The notes: generated from the letters alone by a model not told the origin. A stretch of 64,000 nt of DNA from Lithodes maja (GCA_037953745.1 JBAKBP010001618.1:62001-126000); one strand, 5' to 3'; shown: positions 22,495 through 34,039, counted from the stretch's first letter. Translations and numbers: made by a program.

Positions 22495-23105
22495 GCTTTG
22501 GCCACGGATTGAGTCGACCACTTGCGAGTTTCAGGAAATTAGAGGTATAGACATCGATAATTATCAGAATTACCAGCTTAAATTGAATACGATCGTAGTA
22601 CATTTATACACACATCAAACCAGCTTCACCATACTTTCTATCCATCAGAAAACTACATTATTATTACAGTTCTGTTCTATGTTTACGGCTCCAGCTTCCA
22701 CCTGCTTTTTTAATCTTTCTCTCCTTTTCTCTCTTTATCTGGTTTGTATCCATTCGGCCCCATTCAGCCAACTGTTTTGGGACTTTTATCCCCATCCAAG
22801 TGTCAATTTCTTCCTGGCGAGCGATAGCGAGCCAGCATTGTTTGGAGAAATCCAGTTTCGCCGGAGACATTATTGCTATCGAAAAATTTACAAATCTATC
22901 TTGCTGTCAAAACAAAAATATATATATGCTGGCTCGCTACCGCTCGCCAGGAAAATATTGACACCTGGATAGGGGTAAACATCTTAAAACAATAGGCTGA
23001 ATGGGGCCAAATGGATACAACCCAAAGAGAGAGGGAGAGAAAGAGACAAAAAGCGAGGTGGGCTCCCTTAAACTCGCAAGTGGTAAATTAGCCGCGGATC
23101 AAAAC
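22495..23105. mobile_element. Foldback element with long inverted arms
   Basis: The arms at about 22495-22835 and 22925-23105 are inverse copies of each other over several matching blocks. One block carries GGCCCCATTCAGCC with TCCTGGCGAGCG, the other CGCTCGCCAGGA with GGCTGAATGGGGCC. The outermost blocks carry CCACTTGCGAGTTT and AACTCGCAAGTGG. The inner arms carry the family B motif CTGGCGAGCGATAGCGAGCC. Indels between arms make the outer borders approximate. Confidence 0.65.
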
Positions 23106-23150
23106 CACTCCGGGCATAAATGATCGCAAACCAAGGCAGCCATGGACAAA

Positions 23151-23365
23151 CTATAGTCTATTCGCTGTAAGTAGGCGAGAAATCATGACCTCTAACCTCT
23201 GTAACTCACAAACGATTAGAGTAATCGAGCTAATATTTATACTATTTGGGAAGAGTCAGTCAAGGAATATATGTGGAAATTGACAGCCAATTTGCTCTGG
23301 CCCTTTTTGAGTTACAGAGGATAGAGGTAATGATCTCTCGCCTACTTACAGCGAATAGACTATAG
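23151..23365. mobile_element. MITE with perfect 30-bp terminal inverted repeats
   Basis: The left end starts CTATAGTCTATTCGCTGTAA and the right end is its exact inverse over 30 bp (23151-23180 and 23336-23365). Inverted similarity continues to about 60 bp. The element is 215 bp. No obvious target duplication; superfamily not assigned. Partial relatives are at 16885-17060. Confidence 0.8.
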
Positions 23366-23394
23366 ACCCACGTCAATATCTCACTACAATTTAA

Positions 23395-23605
23395 CCCTTT
23401 GATGATCGTGATGCGTTATGGCAGTTTATTCTGGCTATCAATAGACAATTTGATTTATATTTGAAGGGTATAATTATGGAAGTCAGAGGGTTAATTGAGA
23501 CACTCTTTACCCTTTTAATTCCCACAGATCCTTGCTAAGCTGTATAAAATCGTCTAATGATAACAACAATATAATACAAAAAATGCGTCTTAGATCCTTT
23601 AGGGG
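23395..23605. mobile_element. piggyBac-like MITE, subfamily P2-like (copy 2)
   Basis: Flanked by TTAA at 23391-23394 and 23606-23609. Ends CCCTTTGATGATC and the inverse of CCCCTAAAGGATC. Interior motifs are shared with 18343-18555 and with 22213. Confidence 0.7.
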
Positions 23606-23739
23606 TTAACGGGGAAGGGGTTATTTATTTGTTTATGTATTTATTTATTAATTATATATTTGTGTTACATTTATTTATTGGTATTTCAGTTTCGTCCCTA
23701 GGCCGCCATTAAGCTTTAAACAAAATCTTCAAGATGTTA

Positions 23740-23960
23740 GTACATTTTTCGGCAGAAAAATGTCTCGGCCGAAGGTCGGTTTCTCCAAAGTTACAGGCTC
23801 GCTGTTGCTCGCCAGGAAACAAATAGACAAGTAAATTACATGAAAGGTCTTAGTATTGACAAAGAAATGCGGCGAAAGATGTTAAAATTGCCAACTAATG
23901 GGGGCGAACGTCTTAAAATTAAAATTAAATAATGGGGGCTAAACATGAGGGAGGAGGGTG
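23740..23960 (-). repeat. Dispersed repeat family B, copy in inverse orientation
   Basis: Inverse motif order: a hairpin with ACATTTTTCGG/CAGAAAAATGT, the GGCCGAAGG block, GCTCGCTGTTGCTCGCCAGGA, then GGGGC sub-repeats. Confidence 0.6.
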
Positions 23961-24102
23961 TCTAGAAAAACGACATACCATTTCAACAAGTGAATATATT
24001 TGACACTAACTATTTTACAAGATATAGTACAGTACTTGCAAATGTATTTCTTTATTCGTCTTTATCATCACATGTTCTCTAAACCGAAGGAAAACTACAG
24101 AA

Positions 24103-24233
24103 ATAACCTGGGTAATTGTTATAATAACCTGGGTAATTGTTATAATAACCTGGGTAATTGTTATAATAACCTGGGTAATTGTTATAATAACCTGGGTAAT
24201 TGTTATAATAACCTGGGTAATTGTTATAATAAT
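24103..24233. repeat. 21-bp minisatellite, six near-identical units
   Basis: Unit TAACCTGGGTAATTGTTATAA. The units are almost perfect, so the array is young or homogenised. It is open in more than one frame because 21 is a multiple of 3; I regard these ORFs as artefacts. Confidence 0.92.
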
Positions 24234-24239
24234 TAGACA

Positions 24240-26216
24240 TGCTAAACAAATGAAGGCTAAACGTGGCAAATTGAAGACTATTTCTCATTGCATAACATAA
24301 TTAGCGTTTACATATATATAACTACAGTACTCGATAAATCCTCTAAACTCTTATTTTACGAGACAAATTAAATTGCGAAATAGACAAAATCTGTAATTTC
24401 CGTAGGAAGCACGAGTGACGTCTCACTCTTCGTTACACGTCATCAATGCTCCGTGTTGCCCGTACCAGCAGACGAAAATCCGTAAATGGAAAACTGGGCT
24501 GCCAGAGAGAGAGAGAGAGAACACACTGATACACTGCTCGAAGCACTTGTACTGTACAAAATGTGAATATATTTTATAAATTCACTAGAGTAGGTTCTCT
24601 AATACTAAGTTAACTATTTTTAGTTTTCGTAATGTTTTGATTGTTTAATTTTGTATAATAAAGTAATATATACCAAGATTACTTAACGTAAATATCACTC
24701 ATATTGCTGATATATGATTCGAACTTAATATTAACGATTACTGGTTCATTTCATGTATATTTGCTATGGTTACGGAATCGAAAGAATTATTTATATTATA
24801 TAATCGAGACCAGAGAATATATACTAGGAGATGGGAAACCTGCTATCTAATGTACTAATAAAATCGTGCTCCTAAAGGTTGCCAGATGCCACCACAAAAT
24901 AACGCCATCTGTTGTTGCTATCCACAACTAATAGTGAACAAAATCTACGGGATCGCACTTTTCTTTCATTAGTGCCCTCCACAGTACTGTATGTACTGTA
25001 GCCTATAGTAATCACAAATTTGACGTAATGGCAAGACCTACATTATGTAGCCTCTAATCTATCCTGTTACAACATCTATGTACATAAGTAATGTTCTCTG
25101 ACATGAACGAACTATATATATATATATATATATATATACAGTATATATATTATACTGTAAAAGAACATATTATATGATTAAAACCATTGTTTGAGCTCAC
25201 GTCACCAACTAAAATAATTATTCCATGCAATAATGCACGCTCACCATATGGCCTTAGCTGTATATACATATCAAGGACAAATACAAACAACATACTCAAT
25301 ATACTTTATTTCGGCCTGTTTTTCGATTAATATATATGTAATTCTTCCACTGGACAAAGGCAACGACTACAAATAAAATTGATCCATACATCATCAGAGA
25401 GGGCAGCTATCCTACCTTATCCAAAACTAGATTGATTAGGTTCTTCAATTTCCCTGCGGAATATAAACGAAAATCAGTATTCAGGGAAATTACATCACCG
25501 TACCTTTCTTTCATGATTTCCTACTTTTACTGTCGGAATAAGAGGATAAGCATAGGCCTATCCCAATATAAAATAGCGTAGGCTATGATATGGTTGGTTA
25601 TGGCTTGCTTATTAAAGTTATTTAAAGAATAAATTGTGTTATGATAGCGAAACGACTAGGGAACGAGTTGATTTGTGTCCGGAGCCAGTGAAAATAGACT
25701 ATTTTCCAGCTGATTTACTTGAAATTATCAATCAATATTGCATATGTCACAGCAACAATGCTTTCAGACCATGTCAGTGGAAGAATGGAAGATTACTGAT
25801 TGATTTAGAACACAACAAACACTGATTTGTCTTTCACAAATCCAGTAGCTGTTTCGTGTTGTTTTGCAAGCTGATCACTAGTTCGGCTTTTAACATATTC
25901 AGGCATTCCGGGTAAAATTAGCAACTATCTCATAATAAATACCACATAATAATTGTATGCCATTGAATACATAACCCTTATTTCTACTCCAACCTCAATA
26001 TACATTATTTTGCAATAGAAAGTCAATTATAACAATGGCAAACCCGATTGTCCTTGTCTGCAAAGGACCGAAAATGCAAGTGTGTATTTCGTGTACCAGG
26101 AGGCAAAAAGTGGTCAGGAACCAGACTATAGTGTAAATTCCCTAGAGCTTGCCCTAAGGCCTACTAGACGCTAACGCCATCTGTTGTTGCTATCCGTCAA
26201 AAAGTGGTGAGGATCC
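24240..26216. other. AT-rich spacer with microsatellites
   Basis: Contains a GA tract near 24507-24522 and a TA tract at about 25110-25137. A 63-codon ORF at 25634-25825 has no recognised homology. A 23-base sequence starting AACGCCATCTGTTGTTGC occurs twice (near 24900 and 26172). No gene is supported. Confidence 0.45.
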
Positions 26217-26227
26217 AAGTACTCGAT

Positions 26228-26417
26228 CCCCCCTGATACTACTCTCCTTGACGCGGTTGGGGGGCTTCAGTGACTAATTTTGAGTAGTTTTTCATTCCTC
26301 ATTCTATGATTTTCCCCTTCTATTCTTATTCTGTCCCATCTAAACGCCTGTGCAGTAATCTGGAGACAACCCTCCAAGCAAACTGCACATTTAAACAATA
26401 AGAAGAAGAAGAAGAAG
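26228..26417 (+). mobile_element. Short LINE/SINE 3' end with (AAG)n tail and target duplication
   Basis: The insert is bounded by an 11-bp direct repeat AAGTACTCGAT at 26217-26227 and 26418-26428 and ends in (AAG)n. This is the signature of target-primed retrotransposition. At about 190 bp it is a strongly 5'-truncated copy. No coding part remains. Confidence 0.7.
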
Positions 26418-26744
26418 AAGTACTCGATAACGACAATAACTGTTGGTTGCCAGGGGTTGATCGAGACAGTGAAATCCTGAAGTAGGTGAGTCTATCACCA
26501 GCTTTCGCCGGGTGAACTTGTCGTACTAAATAGTGATAACTGATAACTATTTGACTTAACACGGAACACGGAATATGATCACGAAGAATCATTAGTGATG
26601 AGCTATTACTACAGTGTATTACTAAACCACGGCAACGTCATCTACAATTACATCAACTTGTCACACGGTCTACCAAAATTATCCGACCAAAATTGTTTAA
26701 AGGAGGGTGGGTTAGTTTACTCCCTAGACGTCTATCAAGCTTAA

Positions 26745-26880
26745 GAAAGACAGTCCCAAGACCCCCTTGCGAGATAAATTTGTAACATTTTCGGTCAAAA
26801 ATGTCCTGGCCGGAATCTGATTCCTCCTAAATTACAAGCTTGCCTAGGCTACGCTCGCCAGGAACAAATCTTGTATCCCA
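26745..26880 (-). repeat. Dispersed repeat family B, partial inverse copy
   Basis: Inverse order of ACATTTTCGGTCAAAAATGT hairpin, GATTCCTCCTAAATTACA and GCTACGCTCGCCAGGA. Confidence 0.55.
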
Positions 26881-27472
26881 CATTAGAATTATAACTAAGA
26901 CCATCAAAACACTCATTTCTCAAAAGCTGGAAGAAAAAGAAAATGAAAAAATAAGGGTGAGAGCCTTTTCCCTATAATTACCGAAAATATACAGAAACAC
27001 CACTTATTAAGGTAAAACTGAAAAAAAAAACACTAAAACTGGTTAAAGTATCCTAGATGTTTACCTATTTCTGCGTGAATTTATTTAATATACAGTGGAG
27101 TTTTATAGTGAAAACCATCGGAAATTAGTATGTATCCACTATACAATAATTTTAAGACATGGCTCCCACTAGTGCCGTGGGATAATTATAAGATGGGCTT
27201 AGAGGGGCTCTGCCTCCCCCCCCCCCCCCCACCCCCTGACTTATTGAGATTAGCATCTATGTTGCCAGTAAGTGGCCTACTTTGGGTTTGACCCAGGAAT
27301 TTCGGGAGTTTTTCTAGTTTAACACCGGGTCGAAACCATCGATCTATTATTTAGGCTTATGTGTTAGTCATATCATGTACTTCATTTGGAAACTGTCAGT
27401 AATTCATTATAATATACGCCCTAAATCACAAGCAAAAACTTCTAAAGATGTAGTATCCGGGCTACGGTCATC
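26881..27472. other. Spacer with a poly(C) tract
   Basis: Poly(C) near 27217-27231; nothing else recognised. Confidence 0.4.
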
Positions 27473-27880
27473 ATGTTTACATGGATGTGTTGGGTTAATC
27501 TCGGGGACAGGGTATTGAGCGAGGAATTGAGAAGGCATCTGGGCATTAGGAGTGTCAGTGAAGTGATGCACACGAGCCGACTTGGTTGGTTTGGACATGT
27601 GGAGAGAATGGATGATCAGAACTGGGTGAAGAAATGCCGGACTGTGAACGTGGGGGGAGCTGCACTTAAGGGTGGACCTAGAATGATGTGGGCTCGGGTA
27701 CTCTGGTCTGATCTTAAAATAAAGAACTTGACAACAGAGGCAGCCCTTGACAGGGCCGCCTGGACAGCCGCCATTTAGAATGTGAGACTGTAACCACATT
27801 CTCTGTGGACAAAACGGGCGTTAAACTTGTATGCATGTAACTGTACTGTCGCGGTTGCGGTTTCGTTTTTCTTTTTCTTT
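27473..27880 (+). pseudogene. LINE reverse transcriptase C-terminal fragment with 3' UTR
   Basis: The frame 27473-27778 carries the characteristic LINE RT tail: SRLGWFGHVERMDDQNWVKK followed by a GGPRMMW segment, then DRAAW near the stop. This is the end of a non-LTR polymerase ORF, and the rest of the enzyme is missing, consistent with 5' truncation. Sequence after the stop is probably 3' UTR and runs into a family A repeat near 27884. Clade is not assigned; it differs from the LINE at 50285. Confidence 0.75.
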
Positions 27881-27883
27881 TAT

Positions 27884-27985
27884 TCTGTTATTTGCCCCCT
27901 GCTGGCAATATATATATGATGATGACAATAAGTTAACATGGGGTGAGGGGGTGCAAACCCAGGGCAGTCAAAATTGCCGGAAACG
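27884..27985 (-). repeat. Dispersed repeat family A, partial copy
   Basis: ATTTGCCCCCTGCTGGCAAT, ATGATGATGACAATA and GGGTGAGGGGG are shared, inverted, with 59590-59690 and 60760-60850. Confidence 0.6.
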
Positions 27986-28087
27986 TGATCACGAGAGAGC
28001 GAATATGTTTTGTTGCTTTGGTGTCTTAATTAAGATAGATGGATAGTTTGTTTTACAATTTCCGAGGGGGTTCATAAAACAAGACTC

Positions 28088-28199
28088 CTAAAAAAAAAAG
28101 TAAATATTTAAGAGTCGCACCACAGCTGGGATCTCATATATAATGGTAGCTTTGGGTTCCTATCATTCTATGCTTCATTGCTATATACTTTTTATCCAC

Positions 28200-28238
<39 letters not shown>

Positions 28239-28497
28239 TATTAACCTAACCAAAAAACCTAACCTAACCTAACCTAACCTAAATGTATTTGGGGGCTATT
28301 AGGTTAGGTTAGGTTAGGTTAGGATATTAGGTTTTTTGGTTAGGTTAATGCTAAAAAAAAAATTAAGCCAAGAAAAAAAAAAAATCCTGTGGATAAAAAG
28401 TATATAGCAATGAAGCATAGAATGATAGGAACCCAAAACTACCATTAGAAATGAGATCCAAGCTGTGGTGCGACTCGTAAATATTGACCAAAAAAAA
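28088..28497. mobile_element. Foldback element with telomere-type repeats at its centre
   Basis: The arms at about 28088-28285 and 28296-28497 are inverse copies at roughly 90 percent by eye. They share blocks such as GTCGCACCACAGCT, GGGTTCCTATCATTCTATG and CTTTTTATCCAC. Each arm also contains a T- or A-rich tract. The centre is (AACCT)n at 28256-28283 followed, after a short loop, by (AGGTT)n at 28299-28323. No ORF. Confidence 0.8.
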
Positions 28498-28869
28498 AAT
28501 CTAGGACAAAATTTAAAAAAAATACTTGTAAAATCGTCCCCGGGGTTAAACTGGATATTTACCGAATTTTGGCGAAATAAGTGTAGAATAATGGCGTCGC
28601 TGCCGTCTGTAAGGTGATTTTAAGTTTTACAGTGCTTATTTTAGTGTCCATAAAAACACATCTCCGCCAGTCAGGGCATATATACGCACGAAGTATGGGG
28701 CATAATACACATATAGAATGCACAGAGATCAAGGTGCCTGAGTTTGGTCCAAATGATAACATTGTCCAGAAATTCTAAATAATCTATTTACCGTAGTTGC
28801 TAATATCTTGAGTAGCCTGTAAATCACTGGGATAAGTATACGAGGTGGTGACCAAATAAGTTAATTATG

Positions 28870-29185
28870 TGTAGAAATTGATGACGAAACAGTATTCTGG
28901 TGACGAAACTGAATGGTGACTAAACAGGTTTCTGGTGACGAACCGGGCTTCTGGTGACTAAACGGGCTTCTGGTGACGGAACTGGATTTTGGTGACAAAC
29001 CTGGCTTCTGGTGACGAACCGGGGTTCTGGTGACGGAACGGGATTCTGGTGATGAAACAGGCTTCTGGTGATGAAACGGGCTTCTGGCAACGGAATGGGG
29101 TTCTGGTGACGAACGGCATTTTGGTGACGAAACGGGGTGCTGGTGTCGAGTCGGGATTCTGGTGAAAAAACAGAATGGTAACGAA
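28870..29185. repeat. Minisatellite, about 21-bp period
   Basis: Diverged tandem units around TTCTGGTGACGAAACGGGC, about 15 copies. A Ser/His/Arg-rich minus-strand ORF across it is an artefact of the repeat. Confidence 0.85.
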
Positions 29186-29189
29186 AGGT

Positions 29190-30004
29190 GCAATTCTTGG
29201 TGTGAGGTGGGACTTTGTTTGAAGATTGGGACTTACGATATATAACCTCCAGAAATCAAATGTAAGTTTATATTAGTTTGCATTCTTTTACTGATTTTGG
29301 GTTAACTGCACCACTACTACTCCTCGATTACGGGATTCCTGTCTCAGGTAATTATTTGTTGTTGATCTTACCTTACTCAAGGGACCCTACAGATGCGCGG
29401 ATAAGTGATACTTTTCTTATGCTGTCAATTTGATTGTCACCCCCCTATAACATTTTCAGATTAGGCCCTAGTTTTGTCCAGCCAGTTCACCGAGTCCATA
29501 ACAATTTGTTTACATGCTAGGCTCCTCCCAGAAGTTCCCGGATGTTCATTAGCCAGTCAGAGTGGAGCTTCACCTAGTGATTTATTTTCCCAACATATTA
29601 TTATTATCTTTTACAATTGTCTCTTCCAGTGTTTTACATACTGTCTGAATTTATTACTTTCTCATTTCTCTACAAATAGTTTTTGGGATATCGATTTGTA
29701 ACAATATATTTTAACTTGTACCCACAATGCACTTCGCCTGTGAAGTGTGATGTCAGTTTCAATCACAATCTCCTGGAACCTCATGCCAGGTTAGTTTTCC
29801 TCACATTTAGGGGTATTTTGGGCGGTATTTCACGAGTATGGCTATCTTTCTTCAATATATAACCGTAAATAGACCTCTAGGGCTTGCATTACAGGATCTT
29901 TTCCATGTCAAAAAGGCCAATTTCGCCCATTATATAGGGACATATCCTCAGCCCCCCCCCCCCCCCCCTACACTCACGTATGTTAAGGGGAGATCTCCAC
30001 TTGA
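29190..30004. other. Spacer without supported features
   Basis: Contains a poly(C) tract at about 29950-29968. No gene recognised. Confidence 0.4.
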
Positions 30005-30290
30005 GGGATTTTTTTCTTGACCCCTTTCTTCCTCATGTTTAGCCCCATTGCTTTTGATATTATAAAACGTTTGCCCCATTAGTTTAGCGATTTTAAGAAC
30101 TTTCACCCCATATTAAGACCTTTCGTGCAATTCAGGTGTCAATTTTATCCTGGCGAGCGATAGCGAGCCTGTAATTTAAGAGGAACTGGCTTTCAGCCGG
30201 GACATTTTTCTACCGAAAAATGTACAAATTTATCTTGAAAGGGGGTCTAGGGGGTGTAATTTTAAGATTGATGGAATTCTAGGGAACGAA
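30005..30290 (+). repeat. Dispersed repeat family B, well-preserved copy
   Basis: Complete block order: GCCCCATT sub-repeats, CTGGCGAGCGATAGCGAGCC, GTAATTT...GGAACTGGC, then the hairpin ACATTTTTCTACCGAAAAATGT. Confidence 0.65.
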
Positions 30291-31274
30291 CTAAAAACCT
30301 CCCCTTAATGCTTTGTAAGTGTGTATTTTCTATTTAGAAAGTGAGGAAAGCCCTATTTATTAGCATATGTATTAATAATTGTAATTCCGATACGGTACCT
30401 CAACACTCTAGCGGAGAGTTTGGGAATGCGGGGTTTCGGGTAAACATAGGGGTATTGTGGGAATAACTACAAATTTAGCCTAATAAATACAATTGAAAAA
30501 ACTCTTTTTCCGGCAATCTTGAAAAAACCTCGAATTCCACTTACAATTCCACATCTTGAAAACTACGCCGATGATCAAAGCCATGCTTGCATAGTTGGGT
30601 GAGGTTCGCGATTTCGAACGTTTTGATACCAAATGAATATCAATGGGTGGAATAGTTTGGCCGCAGCATTGAAAACTGTCTATTATTTAATGACTTTAAA
30701 ACCGCATTCGCTACCCACACAAAGTTTACCGTCTACAGTCTATAGGCTTCCACGCATCCCCCAGTTTTGCTTAATAACATAGTCGATTTATTATTCAGAT
30801 CTATTATTTTTTGTATTTAACTCTCTCAAAACAGTTCGAGTCCCTACGAATCCCACCAATTATTTAGCCAACCTACCTATACATACCTACCCTACCAACT
30901 CATAATGATAATTCAAATTCATTTTTGGTGAATAGCAGAGTATTGGCTAAGGTTTTTAACAATTCCTCCCTTTGCCAAATGCTTTGTTTAATAACAATGA
31001 TATGGACCTTCAGTGTTTGACAATTGCCCATGTGACAGCCTTCACCAAGGTGTAAAAGAGGAGAGCCCACTTAATGTATTAAATCTGTTCTACAGCGATG
31101 GTGGTGCCTCTAGAGGCCAATAGGTGATAACATGTTGATCAAGCCATTTGTTTCCCTCTTGATATTGTTTATACAAACTAAGATGATACTCTGAAGACCA
31201 CTTGCATGTATACAGTGTGTGAATGTACGAACAATAAGGAATTGTGAAGAATAAAACACCTCCTCCCCATTCAG
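30291..31274. other. AT-rich spacer
   Basis: No gene or repeat recognised. Confidence 0.4.
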
Positions 31275-31278
31275 TTAA

Positions 31279-31504
31279 CCCTCTCACGTCCTTGACGCAA
31301 TTTTGAGACTATTAGAGATACTTTAAAGCCTTTGTACCATCAGGGGTATTTATAAACATTTAGTTTATTTACTTCAACTTCTGCAGTTGTCTTTGAGTTA
31401 GCTGTGGGCAGAAAATTAATTTTGGAGAGGTAATTATAAGAGTGATAGTAATCTATTTCTTATTGCTAATCTGGCAACCTCTGCATCATAAGTATGTGAG
31501 AGGG
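31279..31504. mobile_element. piggyBac-like MITE, subfamily P1 (copy 2)
   Basis: Flanked by TTAA at 31275-31278 and 31505-31508. Ends CCCTCTCACGTC and the inverse of CCCTCTCACATAC. Close match to 14322-14548 along its whole length. Confidence 0.8.
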
Positions 31505-31508
31505 TTAA

Positions 31509-32445
31509 TGCCTGGCAGATTTTGTTTATACCTATGAGCCGCTTGGCGACGCTGGGTGTCTGGGAAATACACCTAAGCCTATTGAAGAGGACAATCCTTT
31601 CCTAATGCTCCTTTCCTTGCCTTGACCCTGCTATTACGAACTTTATGCTGACATAAACCTTATCTGCCCATAATAATTATGATTTAGGCTTTCAATCCTA
31701 CTCCATCCTACACATAACTCACTGCCATAACTTAATATAACTAGTTTGGACAAGTGTAGCTCAAATATGGACTATATAACAAGTTTGGGTTGGAGTCCCT
31801 TTGCGTGTGTAGTTAGCGAGAGAGGGAGTGACTGTATCGCTAGATTCCGTTCTCAAAAGTCGCTAGAATATCCTCTCGATATTGTATAAATGCAAACCAT
31901 CTCTAGAATGATGCCACAACTCTGGAATGTTTTTTGTTGGTTTGTTTTGCATGTTTTACAATGTATAATGGTTCTAGATATTTAAAGAGTATCCCTGGGA
32001 GTTATGGGAAAATGTTAGCTAAATTGAAGTATGTAGCGTTAAAGTAGCTCTATTGGCAACACTGACTTACATATTTATCGCTTTCGTCTCTTTGAATAAT
32101 TCGTATATACTTCACTATTGGATGTAATCATACACATACAGCTTATCTTATTAAACTCAGAGATCAGGGCCGGATACTCAAAAGCCTAGCCTTAGTTCCA
32201 GGCCTTATATTACTACCCTCTGTTCTGCTTCAGGGAAGCACTTACACTAACTCTAATGTATTTTTTAAGCAATTTCGGCATTGCATTTTTGCTTGAGTGA
32301 CATGGTTATCCCATAGTTTTACTTAAATTTCGTAGTACGTGTGATGCCAATTAGCCTATGCCAGATCCAAGTCTTTAGACATTGGCTAGTTTATACAGGT
32401 CTTTCATTACTGCAGTTAAGCACAAACTTATTTAACGATGGAAAA
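31509..32445. other. AT-rich spacer
   Basis: Nothing recognised. Confidence 0.4.
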
Positions 32446-32448
32446 TAA

Positions 32449-32637
32449 TGTATGAGGAGGGCTGGGTATCAGTATGAGGAGGGCTGGGTATCAGTATGAG
32501 GAGGGCTGGGTATGAGGAGGGCTGGGTATGAGGAGGGCTGGGTATCAGTATGAGGAGGGCTGGGTATCAGTATGAGGAGGGCTGGGTATCAGTATGAGGA
32601 GGGCTGGGTATCAGTATAAGGAGGGCTGGGTATCAGT
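32449..32637. repeat. Minisatellite, 22-bp unit with shortened variants
   Basis: Unit ATGAGGAGGGCTGGGTATCAGT, about nine copies; two units lack the final ATCAGT. Almost no point variation. Confidence 0.92.
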
Positions 32638-32909
32638 ATTTTGTGAAATAACTTAAATTAGGTTATAGTAAACTTCATTAGGTTATTAGGCCTATGAGAA
32701 CAGGCCTAGGCCTAGCCTAATTTTATTTCACTGCTCAACATATTTTTTGGGATGGATGTAGTTACCGGGTGTACCACTACCGACATACAACATAAATAAT
32801 CTATAAATACTTATAATAAAATAAATACTTATAGGCCTACATCTATAATACTAGGTTAGGTTAAGTTAGGTTGTTTGGTTAGGGTAATGTATTTTTGTAT
32901 CCAAAGGCA

Positions 32910-33001
32910 GTCTCAAAATAGACGGGAACATGATGGTGAGCTTCCGTGTAGTGTAAACAAGACGGGCGGTATCCTACACCGGTAACTACATTCTTGCCTT
33001 T
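32910..33001 (-). repeat. Dispersed repeat family A, end fragment
   Basis: It has TCAAAATAGACGGGAACATG, GTGTAAACAAG, GGCGGTA and ACTACATTCTTGCC, as at 33770-33866. Confidence 0.6.
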
Positions 33002-33427
33002 TGTTTGTTTTTTGCTGTTGAGCTCTGCATATTATCAGGTAGGCTTGGGTTTGAGTAAAATTGCATTAGGCTAGGCTACATATTTTTACTTCTATTGGAA
33101 AGCACAGGCCTACACATGCTAAAGAATTTAGCCTAGCCTACCACAATTTAGCCTAGACTGAAAAAACAAACAAAAATAGGCTAGGCTAATTGCAGTTTTG
33201 GTAAGAGTTGTAGTTGTGGGCATACCAAAAGCTTTGTATATATAGCCTAGTCGCACGGTCGCAGTTAGGCCTACATTCACGTCTAATTTAACTGCTGGGG
33301 ATGGGGAGAGCTAAGTGGAGGGTTTATGGCGTGTGTGTAATGTGGTCGAAATTTTCTTTTATTGTATAATTATGTCATGGCTAGTTCTCTCGATTCATAA
33401 TGTGTAGGTTAGGTTAATTACGAGTTG

Positions 33428-33505
33428 TCTCGTACTTAACACGGGTCCGAGCTGTCTCGTTTTTACTGGGCCGAGCTGTCTCGCCTTGGGCCGAGCTGTC
33501 CCGTG
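33428..33505. repeat. Short tandem repeat of GAGCTGTCTCG type
   Basis: Four imperfect units built on GGGCCGAGCTGTCTCG. Confidence 0.6.
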
Positions 33506-33557
33506 GGCCGAGTAGTCTAGCATTCTTCGTGAGCAAACTAAGGGGACATTTAATAAT

Positions 33558-33866
33558 AGACAGGAACATGATTGCAAGGTCCGATGCCTCCCCTGCCGCC
33601 GTCATGTTTACATTTGTCGATCGCTGTGGTTAAGTTCGCGTCTATTTTGACGTAATTTTTTTCGGTAATTTGCCCCCTGCTGGCAATATATATGATGATG
33701 ACAATATGCCATGGTGGAGTGAGGGGGGGGGCAAAGCTCCCCCTCAACATATTATTGTATACAAAGGCAGTCAAAATAGACGGGAACATGATGGCAAAGG
33801 TCCGACGCCACTACACATAGTGTAAACAAGGCTGGCGGTACGCCTGCACTTAACATTCTTGCGGGC
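33558..33866 (-). repeat. Dispersed repeat family A, long copy
   Basis: Inverse orientation of the unit at 60410-61000. It contains TGTTTACATTTGTCGATCGC, GCCCCCTGCTGGCAATATAT, a G-rich tract and TCAAAATAGACGGGAACATG. It ends near ACATTCTTGC. Confidence 0.65.
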
Positions 33867-33962
33867 TACCATAGTGCAGTGGGAATATGAACATGATTAG
33901 ATTAATATCCAGTATTCGAGAGTGGATAATAAGTCGTAGGCATGTGCATGAACCTTTAACCG

Positions 33963-34034
33963 TATTGGTGGTGTAATGGTTAAGGTGTCTAAAAATCTGT
34001 GTGTGATAACCCAGGTTCGAATCCTGGTGGATCA
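33963..34034 (+). repeat. tRNA-like sequence (tRNA pseudogene or SINE head)
   Basis: A perfect T arm CCAGG-TTCGAAT-CCTGG and a D-arm-like GGTGTAATGGTTAAGG are present at correct spacing. The acceptor ends do not pair, so a functional tRNA gene is unlikely. Confidence 0.5.
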
Positions 34035-34039
34035 CATAC

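Noticed and set aside
24103..24233. CRISPR-like regularly spaced array
   Set aside because: It is a pure 21-bp tandem repeat without variable spacers. The arrays at 28870-29185 and 32449-32637 are also simple minisatellites.
25634..25825. 63-codon ORF as a small gene
   Set aside because: No homology recognised, no clear context, and length within chance expectation for an AT-rich spacer.
24899..26194. Direct repeat AACGCCATCTGTTGTTGC as target duplication of a 1.3-kb element
   Set aside because: The repeat is longer than usual target duplications and the enclosed DNA shows no element ends; it could equally be two copies of a short dispersed repeat.
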